A DNA stretch of 64,000 nucleotides, from positions 61,782,609-61,846,608 of the forward strand of contig CP136066.1 in the NCBI GenBank assembly GCA_032622095.1. Direction: 5' to 3'. The notes under the pieces were generated by a model. That model had not been told where the DNA came from. It saw only the letters and a program-made list of their open reading frames with translations, and did not search any database. Source of the stretch: Siphonodentalium dalli (lineage: Eukaryota > Mollusca > Scaphopoda > Gadilida > Siphonodentaliidae). Each line of letters opens with the position of its first letter. The first letter of the stretch is position 1. Below are positions 59,801 to 64,000 of this stretch, piece after piece. A program made the translations under genes and the position numbers.

Positions 59801-62800
59801 TACATGTTTGATATATGTGACTGAATTTTCTCAAAATACTCATTAAACTTGTATTTATGATCTCCCCCTCAGATGGAACCTTGTAAATTAATATGAAAAG
59901 CCATCATTTATTTTCAAACAGAAGAACCAGAGGACAGGATGCATTTCCGCCCCATGTTCATGCCTTATGTATCAAACGAATATAATCTTGCCTAAAAACA
60001 TTTATTGAATATAAATGATCGAGTTGGCAACATACAGTACATTACATTATTATACATTGAACGCAGAATATCTACATTTATGCATATGCTGTTTTCATTC
60101 AATTAATATATTTTTGGGGAAAGAATGGGGCTCTCAGTTGCTGGTACAAACTTCTATATATGGTAATATGAACTTAAAACTGTAATTTGCTAAATGAAAT
60201 TACAATTTTAATTTGCACTATTACGTAACACTGAAATGATGTTCTTTGAATCATTTCTGGATTAAGACTCCACAGATTAGCTCCTGAGTTAGGGGCTATC
60301 GTTGGACGAATTACCCACGTGCATGACACTTACTATTTCAATTGCAAGAAGACGCTGTTAGCTTCAAGCGTGTACATTTACTAGTTCAGTTGCACGAAGA
60401 CGCTGTTAACTTGGAGCATTACATTTAATAATTCAATTGCAAGAAGACGCTGTTAGCTTCAAGCCTGTGCATTTAATAATTATATTGCCAGAAGACGCTG
60501 TTAACTTCAAGCATTAAGTTTAATAATTCAATTGCACGAAGACGCTGTTAGCTTCGAGCATGTACTTTTGATAAATCAGTTGCTAGAAGACGCTGTTAGC
60601 TTCAAGCATTTACATTTAAGCCTTGCATTGCAAGAAGACGCTGTTAACTTCAAGCTTTTACATTTGATAATTCAATTGCAAGAAGACGCTGTTAGCTTCA
60701 AGCATTACATTACTATGTCTATTGCAAGAAGACGCTGTTAGCTTCAAGTATGTACATTTAATAATTCAATGCGAGAAGACGCTGTTAGCTTCAGGCATTA
60801 CATTTAATAATTCAATTGCAAGAAGACGCTGTTAACTTCGAGCATGTACATTTAATAATTCAGTTGCCAAAGATGCTGTTAGCTTCACGCGTTTTTATTT
60901 TAATGCAAGAAGACGCTGTTAGCATTCGAGCATTTACTCTCATTAATTTAATTGCAAGAAGACGTTGTTAGCTTCTAATATTTAAAGCTAATAATCTAAT
61001 GCAGGATTACCTTGATTGCTTCAGGCATTAGCTTTGCTAATTTAATGTGAGATGAAGCTGTTAAGTAGTTTTGGATAGTTACGTGAAATGATATGCGAGA
61101 CAGCATTGCTACATGTGTATCTTCAGACATTGACATTGCAAGGTCAACTGGTGGGCTACATATTCCAATATACATAATACGATAACTATGTTTGAACAAA
61201 TGGTGTGCTACATATACATATATACATAATACAATAATTATATTTGAACAAATGGTGTGCTACATGAACAAATATACATAATACAATAAATATATTACAG
61301 TTTGAGAGCATCTAGCAATTTGACCAGGAAAAGCCACAAGCAAATTTGGTGGCATTTCCTGAGGCATGAAATGTGAAATTATTTCACTATCCGAGATGTA
61401 TTATACATGTTTACTGAGAATCTCCCATTCAAGGTACCCACTGACGGTGGTGGTTGGGGGTGGTGGTGGGTAAATAGTTATGCGGCGGTGATAGGGGGTG
61501 GTGGTGGGTAATAAATTATGCGCAATTTAACGTTGTTTAAGATTGTTGAAAGAATGGATTGTTGATGCTATAAATTCTGAGACAAAGAGAATCTGAGATA
61601 TTCCATATTTGTAAAAGTGCTCATGAAGTAATGACATCATTAAGCTAGAATCAGGATTTGATTGGTTCTTAATATATATTTCATGACGTCACTACGGAGT
61701 GCCGTGATTTCATTAGTTCTATAGATATCTTGGTTGGTGATGTAGAAACTGTCTATTCTCAATTACGGTATTTGCACTACTCTAGTCTGGGAATCTTGAT
61801 ACCGTCTTATGCAAATCTAGTGGCACCAACTGCTGTCTTTCTATGTACGCTCGCGGTATAATTAGATGCTCATCTGCATATGAGCGTAAACATAGTTTGA
61901 CCTTTGATGATTTTCGATGCAGACTCTGACAATCGTAGAGTATTAAATAATGACTTCGAGGAGTATCATAAACATTGATAAATCGCGATGCATTTATCTC
62001 CCATTTATGATCTCCCCCTCAGATGGAACCTTGTAAATTAATATGAAAAGCCATCATTTATTTTCAAACAGAAGAACCAGAGGACAGGATGCATTTCCGC
62101 CCCATGTTCATGCCTTATGTATCAAACGAATATAATCTTGCCTAAAAACATTTATTGAATATAAATGATCGAGTTGGCAACATACAGTACATTACATTAT
62201 TATACATTGAACGCAGAATATCTACATTTATGCATATGCTGTTTTCATTCAATTAATATATTTTTGGGGAAAGAATGGGGCTCTCAGTTGCTGGTACAAA
62301 CTTCTATATATGGTAATATGAACTTAAAACTGTAATTTGCTAAATGAAATTACAATTTTAATTTGCACTATTACGTAACACTGAAATGATGTTCTTTGAA
62401 TCATTTCTGGATTAAGACTCCACAGATTAGCTCCTGAGTTAGGGGCTATCGTTGGACGAATTACCCAAACGGAGCTGGGTACCAGCGGAGAGCCCCAAAT
62501 AGAAATCCAATGTTTTGTGAAAGTTATGGGCCTCTTTTTTTATATTTCTTTATTTCCCATCACTTATTTTAGTGTCTGGAGTTTCAAACACAATTAATTA
62601 TTTCCAACGTGGCAGTGCTCTTGTTAATATATTTGTTAATTATTTCAGGGACCAGAGGATCACGAATGATGTAAGCAATATTTGTGAGCTGTTTAGTCTG
62701 TTTCTACCTCAGCTGCTTCTGTCTCCATTCACGATTGGTTATTACACGTATAAGGCATATGAAGGGTGAGTTACACTGTCTACCTGTCTAACTCAGGGTG

Positions 62801-64000
62801 GGGGGGGGGGAGGATTCACGATTGGTTATTACATGTATAAGGCTTATGAAGGGTGAGTTACACTGTCTATCTGTCTAACTCAGGGTGGGGGGGGGGGAGG
62901 ATTCACGATTGGTTATTACACGTATAAGGCTTATGAAGGGTGAGTTACACGTCTATCTGTCTAACTCAGGGGTGTGGGGGGGGGAGGATTCACAATTGGT
63001 TATTACACGTATAAGGCATATGAAGGGTGAGTTACACTGTCTATCTGTCTAACTCAGTGGTGTGGTGATAGGGTGGGTGGGGGAGGATTCACGATTGGTT
63101 ATTACACGTATAAGGCTTATGAAGGGTGAGTTACACCGTCTATCTGTCTAACTCAGGGGTGTGGTGATAGGGTGGGGTGGAGGATTCAGCTGATTCTGCC
63201 TCCATTCATGATGGTTATTACACGTTTAAGGCATATGAAGGGTGTGTTACACTGTCTATCTGTCTAACTCAGTGGTGTGGTGATAGGGTGGGCGGGGGGA
63301 GGATTCAGCTGATTCTGCCTCCATTCACGATTGGTTATTACACATATAAGGCATATGAAGGGTGAGTTACACTGTCTATCTGTCTAACTCAGGGTGGGGG
63401 GGGGGAGGATTCACGATTGGTTATTACACGTATAAGGCATATGAAGGGTGAGTTACACTATATATCTGTCTAACTCAGGGGGGGGGGGGAGGATTCACAA
63501 TTGGTTATTACACGTATAAGGCATATGAAGGGTGAGTTACACTGTCTATCTGTCTAACTCAGTGGTGTGGTGATAGGGTGGGTGGGGGAGGATTCACGAT
63601 TGGTTATTACACGTATAAGGCTTATGAAGGGTGAGTTACACTGTCTATCTGTCTAACTCAGGGGTGTGGTGATAGGGTGGGCGGGGGGAGGATTCAGCTG
63701 ATTCTGCCTCCATTCATGATGGTTATTACACGTATAAGGCTTATGAAGGGTGAGTTACACTGTCTATCTGTCCAACTCAGGGGTGTGGTGATAGGGTGGG
63801 GTGGATGATTCAACTGATTCTGTCTCCATTCATGATTGGTTATGACACGTATAAGGCGTATGAAGGGTGAGTTACACTGTCTATCTGTCTAACTCAGTGG
63901 TGTGGTGATAGGGTGGGCGGGGGGAGGATTCACGATTGGTTATTACACGTATAAGGCATATGAAGGGTGAGTTACACTGTCTATCTGTCTAACTCAGGGG
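44778..64000 (+). CDS. ABCD4: ABCD4-type lysosomal ABC half-transporter, 5' part (exons 1-5, continues off the window)
   Basis: CDS = join(44778..44806, 49417..49535, 54741..54868, 57416..57555, 62649..62765, ...). Every junction is GT-AG and the phases interlock, giving 177 residues plus a split Gly codon. ABCD4 works with LMBD1 to export cobalamin from lysosomes. The start is MAAEANGQET, then basic FDLKFLKRFLKILK, TM1 (SSSSFLLFILLLMMVLL) and EQYVIYNIGLIPSVYYKVLG. TM2 follows in exons 3/4, then WRSQITTRLHKLYLKDAIYY, the ABCD signature DNPDQRITNDV and SPFTIGYYTYKAYEG. Exons 3-5 line up with vertebrate ABCD4 without large gaps. The short N-terminus, lacking the peroxisomal-targeting hydrophobic stretch of ABCD1-3, fits ABCD4. 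The ATP-binding half lies beyond the window. Introns 1-4 measure 4,610, 5,205, 2,547 and 5,093 bp and are full of transposons. No lesion is seen. Confidence 0.93.
45174..45650 (-). mobile_element. tRNA-derived SINE with 11-bp target duplication (ABCD4 intron 1)
   Basis: On the minus strand it starts GCGGATAGCTCAGTTGG (box A) and carries GGTTCAAATCC (box B) in a tRNA-like head. A ~400-bp body follows with ACGTTAAAGATCCC, and it ends in CAGACAGACAGAAGG rather than poly-A. ATGTTACCTTA flanks both ends (45163-45173 and 45651-45661). The head is too degenerate for a tRNA gene. Antisense to ABCD4. Confidence 0.85.
45685..46390. mobile_element. Composite foldback element of TTAAGCGCAA palindromes with 7-bp TSD
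   Basis: Two palindromic blocks lie back to back (45684-46048 and 46049-46390). Each is bounded by ATGGGAGGCCAAATT-like ends and filled with TTGCGCTTAAGCGCAA or TTGCGCTTCAGCGCAA repeats. AGGCTCA occurs just outside both ends (45678-45684 and 46391-46397), suggesting one insertion. A 23-base poly-C run sits at 46155-46177. The same end sequence (AAATGTGAATTTGACCTCCC) borders the array at 20875. Confidence 0.65.
46391..46740. repeat. ~88-bp repeat, four diverged copies
   Basis: The phrase GACAGAGCAATCTCTTTT recurs at about 46438, 46522, 46617 and 46700. T/C-rich spacers between copies contain TACGTCTTCGTTCC-like text. Confidence 0.7.
46741..47125. repeat. Two-copy ~165-bp repeat of a dispersed family
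   Basis: CTACAGGTCGTAC ... GACATGTAGATGGGAACGAG ... AACATGGCC ... GCAGCCAT occurs at about 46829-46965 and 46985-47120, after a leader TATTGCCATGGGTTGGC. Relatives at 55435-55593 and 56695-56985 were split by a hAT-like insertion. Confidence 0.7.
47126..47559. other. Intronic sequence, no feature recognised
   Basis: A short CCTACCTACCTACC run lies at 47365-47380. The block 47477-47557 (TATTTCCCACCTGC to CTGCCCGGGC) recurs diverged at 48118-48240. Confidence 0.4.
47560..47710. mobile_element. TA-flanked palindromic MITE (151 bp)
   Basis: CAGTAATGCTATAAGTAATC at the left is inverted at the right, with ~54-bp arms (few mismatches) and TA on both sides (47558-47559 and 47711-47712). The TA target suggests a Tc1/mariner-type MITE. 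Confidence 0.8.
47989..48069 (+). ncRNA. 5S rRNA-like fragment (pseudogene or 5S-derived SINE head)
   Basis: AAGTTAAGCAACGTTGAGTT and CTTTGGATGGGTGATCGGCT, then GGGGATTCCGGATGCTG, follow the internal promoter and 3' half of metazoan 5S rRNA with scattered changes. The 5' quarter is poorly matched. A functional 5S gene is unlikely. It may be a SINE3-type head or a retroposed copy; no TSD was found. Confidence 0.6.
48360..48790. repeat. Diverged CTTAAG-palindrome repeat relatives
   Basis: TTGCGCTTAAGT, TTGCACTTAAA, GTGCTTAAGCGC and related words occur every 20-60 bp, with an AATTATTTAATAATTGTGA segment at about 48580. A decayed member of the foldback family at 45685. Confidence 0.5.
49009..49258. 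mobile_element. piggyBac-like MITE (decayed copy)
   Basis: TTAATCCTTTCATG at the left and CATCGAAGGGTTAA at the right match the ends of the MITEs at 49552 and 57125. The inside holds two hairpin-like blocks (TGCATTCT...ATATATGC and the inverse). Confidence 0.6.
49417..49535 (+). CDS. ABCD4: ABCD4 exon 2
   Basis: Acceptor TTATTATTTCAG|T, donor CTCG|GTAAG. It encodes LKFDLKFLKRFLKILKWMF and the first membrane helix. The last base G joins exon 3 AA to give Glu. 119 bp. Confidence 0.9.
49552..49975. mobile_element. piggyBac-like MITE with internal 67-nt hairpin (intron 2, 16 bp after exon 2)
   Basis: TTAACCCTTTCAGTGCCAGG at the left; CTTGGCACTCAAAGGGTTAA at the right. TTAA with CCCTTT ends is the usual piggyBac pattern. 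Hairpin at 49604-49670: CCAATGCATTCTCTTATATA pairs with its inverse around GACCATAGGTC. It lies only 16 bp past the exon 2 donor. Confidence 0.85.
50218..51346 (-). mobile_element. Helitron, array 3 unit 1
   Basis: 3' CTAG at 50221-50218 with hairpin GCCGCCAGTGGCGGGC; host A at 50217. The 5' end is TCTACTATATATTTTGAG at 51346, abutting the next unit. It contains two ~450-bp near-duplicates (GCATTTCGCGTTTTGC, TTAACCGTTTAGCAACG). Confidence 0.8.
51347..52031 (-). mobile_element. Helitron, array 3 unit 2
   Basis: 3' CTAG at 51350-51347 with the same hairpin. The 5' end is TCTCCTATATATTTTGAG at 52031, next to host T at 52032 (A on its strand). The sequence is related to the Helitrons at 5927 and 7118. 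Confidence 0.82.
52290..52690. repeat. Two-copy ~170-bp diverged repeat
   Basis: TTCTGTCATTTTCTGGTC ... TTGGCACA ... GGGAACTTGCGC ... TTTTGACAGAGATATTGCCC is followed by a diverged second copy. A third relative is at 55315-55430. Confidence 0.55.
53158..53647 (-). mobile_element. Helitron, array 4 unit 1
   Basis: 3' end is CCCGGACGAAGTCGGG hairpin, TCCACCTG and CTAG (53161-53158); host A at 53157. The 5' end is TCTATTATATATTTTGGG at 53647. Same subfamily as 23962-24613, opposite strand. Confidence 0.83.
53648..53888 (-). mobile_element. Helitron, array 4 unit 2, 3' end lost but still ends CTAG
   Basis: 5' TCTATTATATATTTTGGG at 53888. It follows its neighbour almost identically, then stops at GTGTCTAGGGCTAG without the terminal hairpin. 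The next unit begins immediately. Confidence 0.75.
53889..54452 (-). mobile_element. Helitron, array 4 unit 3
   Basis: 5' TCTCGTATATATTTTGAAG at 54452 (host T at 54453). The 3' hairpin AGCCCGGACAACGTCGGGCT, CATCGG and CTAG are at 53892-53889. It contains ~115-bp internal repeats with TCTGCGCATGCGC. Same subfamily as 7801-8217. Confidence 0.83.
54741..54868 (+). CDS. ABCD4: ABCD4 exon 3
   Basis: The acceptor follows a long T/C tract (CTTTTTTTCAG); the donor is TTT|GTAAGT. It encodes EQYVIYNIGLIPSVYYKVLG, then DVDEEGFKVQTIKSLMLILA. 128 bp; ends in phase 0. Confidence 0.93.
54916..55008. repeat. ~92-bp hairpin family, copy 1
   Basis: Starts GCAGAATGTTGTCCCCAGA and ends with the inverse (TCTGAGGACCTCATTCTGC). 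Diverged copy, 48 bp after exon 3. Confidence 0.7.
55140..55232. repeat. ~92-bp hairpin family, copy 2
   Basis: GCGGAATGAGGTCCCCAGAG pairs with CTCTGGGGACCTCATTCTGC. The central stem is GTGATGCTA with GTGTCAC. Confidence 0.78.
55435..55593. repeat. Dispersed repeat (TATTGCCATGGGTTGGC family), left part
   Basis: It resembles 46741-46900. It is interrupted at 55594 by a hAT-like element and continues at 56695. Confidence 0.65.
55594..56694. mobile_element. hAT-like non-autonomous element (1.1 kb)
   Basis: TAGGGATCTGCGAATCGGGG at the left is matched inversely by CGAATATTAGCAGGTCCCTA at the right. Imperfect inverted arms rich in ATCGAATCGAATC extend ~90 bp. The flanks GACGACAT and GGTGACAT agree at 6 of 8 positions, an aged 8-bp TSD. 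No transposase remains. Confidence 0.72.
57125..57364. mobile_element. piggyBac-like MITE with internal 67-nt hairpin (51 bp before exon 4)
   Basis: TTAACCCTTTGAGTGGCAGG / CCTGGCACTCAAAGTGTTAA ends. The hairpin at 57177-57243 is the same sequence as at 49604-49670. The phrase ATGCATTTTGACCATTGATA occurs on both sides (57069 and 57365), a longer flank duplication than the TTAA. Confidence 0.85.
57416..57555 (+). CDS. ABCD4: ABCD4 exon 4
   Basis: Acceptor TTTGTTTCAG|ATT, donor AACCC|GTAAGT. It encodes KSTKLYVASVLMIAWRSQIT, then RLHKLYLKDAIYYTVNV and IDKSIDN. The last 61 bp plus 10 intron bp are tandemly copied downstream. Confidence 0.93.
57556..57790 (+). repeat. Exon 4 3'-end/splice-donor minisatellite (71-bp units), left part
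   Basis: Each unit is the last 61 bp of exon 4 (TTTATCTGAAGGATGC ... GATAACCC) plus the first 10 bp of intron 4 (GTAAGTATGA). GTAAG donors lie at 57556, 57627, 57698 and 57769, exactly 71 bp apart. The fifth unit is split by a hAT-like insertion. Confidence 0.95.
57791..58672. mobile_element. hAT-like element inserted in the exon-derived array (882 bp)
   Basis: CAGGGACCAGCC at the left and GGCTGGTCCCTG at the right, with perfect 8-bp TSD TCTGAAGG (57783-57790 and 58673-58680). Subterminal GGGCGAAGT motifs lie in both orientations. No transposase. It dates the array as older than this insertion. Confidence 0.88.
58673..58800 (+). repeat. Exon 4/donor minisatellite, right part
   Basis: Continuation of the 71-bp array after the hAT-like element: one donor at 58730 (CCTGTAAGT), and a last degenerate unit ending GATCCCCCATATG with the donor destroyed. 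Confidence 0.93.
59003..59251. repeat. ~92-bp hairpin family, copies 3 and 4 within a 250-bp palindrome
   Basis: Hairpins at 59028-59120 and 59131-59222 are near-perfect. Outer arms CAAGCCTTGAAATAGGG and its inverse enclose both, so the whole block can also fold on itself. Confidence 0.85.
59283..59407. repeat. ~92-bp hairpin family, copy 5
   Basis: CAAGCCTGGAAATAGTG leader, then GTAGAATGAGGTCCACAGAG, pairing with its inverse to 59407. Confidence 0.78.
59598..59689. repeat. ~92-bp hairpin family, copy 6
   Basis: GCAGAATGAGGTTCCCAGAG pairs with CTCTGGGAACCTCATT; the loop is near GCCCATCATGCGGG. Both stem strands carry TTCCC/GGGAA where copies 2 and 4 carry TCCCC/GGGGA, so pairing is kept. 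Confidence 0.78.
59853..60317 (+). repeat. 465-bp direct repeat, copy 1
   Basis: ATTTATGATCTCCCCCTCAG to GGACGAATTACCCA. It appears identical to 62003-62467 by eye. It begins TG... and ends ...CA a few bases in, but no TSD is present. Confidence 0.95.
60335..61070 (+). repeat. ~48-bp minisatellite (GAAGACGCTGTTAGCTTCAAG), ~15 copies
   Basis: Spacers ATTACATTTAATAATTCAA vary slightly in length. The last two or three copies are degraded. Confidence 0.92.
61071..62002. other. Intron 4 sequence, G-rich patch
   Basis: Two GGTGGTGGTGGG-type patches (61444-61512) could form G-quadruplexes. Three diverged copies of ACATATACATAATACAATAA lie at 61165-61290. No gene. Confidence 0.5.
62003..62467 (+). 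repeat. 465-bp direct repeat, copy 2
   Basis: Partner of 59853-60317, 2,150 bp downstream. Confidence 0.95.
62649..62765 (+). CDS. ABCD4: ABCD4 exon 5
   Basis: Acceptor TTAATTATTTCAG|GG, donor GAAGG|GTGAGT. It encodes DQRITNDVSNICELFSLFLP, then QLLLSPFTIGYYTYKAYE. Its 3' part and donor seed the minisatellite that fills the rest of the window. Confidence 0.93.
62766..64000 (+). repeat. Exon 5 3'-end/splice-donor minisatellite, runs off the window
   Basis: Twelve further copies of the exon 5 end (CACGATTGGTTATTACACGT ... TATGAAGG) with its donor follow the true one. GTGAG donors are at 62853, 62940, 63027, 63126, 63362, 63448, 63532, 63631, 63750, 63867 and 63967. One variant donor, GTGTG, is at 63242. 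Units are 84-120 bp. Longer units also include AGCTGATTCTGCCTCCATTC from further up the exon. Each unit holds TGTCTATCTGTCTAACTCAG, an acceptor-like sequence, then a G-rich run. Confidence 0.96.

Noticed and set aside
60335-61070. CRISPR-like look: ~24-bp repeats with similar-length spacers
   Set aside because: Spacers are also repeated, the DNA is animal and no cas genes exist; it is a minisatellite.
59853-62467. LTR retrotransposon with 465-bp LTRs
   Set aside because: No TSD, no primer-binding or polypurine site and no gag/pol sequence inside.

Overview
The window is animal nuclear DNA. It has AT-rich intergenic sequence, widely spaced exons with GT-AG introns, a tRNA-derived SINE, many Helitrons and DNA transposons, and one clear animal housekeeping gene. 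The repeat mix suggests a marine invertebrate, but I cannot name the phylum. There is no bacterial-style gene packing and no intact transposase or reverse transcriptase.

The one gene I recognise with confidence is the 5' part of an ABCD4-type ABC transporter (lysosomal vitamin B12 export) on the + strand. Five exons lie at 44778-44806, 49417-49535, 54741-54868, 57416-57555 and 62649-62765. Their phases fit exactly, and the gene continues beyond the right edge. Its introns hold a SINE with target-site duplications (TSDs), piggyBac-like MITEs, Helitron arrays, two hAT-like insertions and a family of ~92-bp hairpins. Two successive exons (4 and 5) are each followed by a tandem array whose unit is the 3' end of that exon plus its splice donor.

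Layout. 1-5.9 kb: a transposon with a 9-bp TSD, diverged repeats and a GAT microsatellite. 5.9-8.2 kb: three abutting Helitrons. 8.2-11.9 kb: mostly unassigned, with a palindromic MITE and a GGCGTTTAAACGCC array. 11.9-12.9 kb: two abutting Helitrons. 13.2-19.2 kb: a long broken gene of an unnamed metazoan family, with a real-looking intron, between ~290-bp inverted repeats. 20.9-26.1 kb: a 1,795-bp tandem duplication inside a transposon with CACACTGTCC ends and a 5-bp TSD. 26.8-31.8 kb: a 5-kb element with ~1-kb inverted arms and a core satellite; its pre-insertion site survives at 38.2 kb. 32-36 kb: small palindromic elements and one arm fragment. 37-41.8 kb: three copies of an unrecognised coding repeat (two head to head, one 5'-truncated) sharing a leader and a 3' stem-loop. 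42-44.5 kb: a TTAA-flanked element and a 200-bp tandem repeat. 44.7-64 kb: ABCD4.

Apart from ABCD4, every coding region seen is repeat-borne and damaged. The clearest signals are the exon/splice-donor minisatellites, the head-to-tail Helitron arrays, the resolved 5-kb palindromic insertion and the two unnamed mobile-type protein families. All comparisons were made by eye, so identities are estimates.
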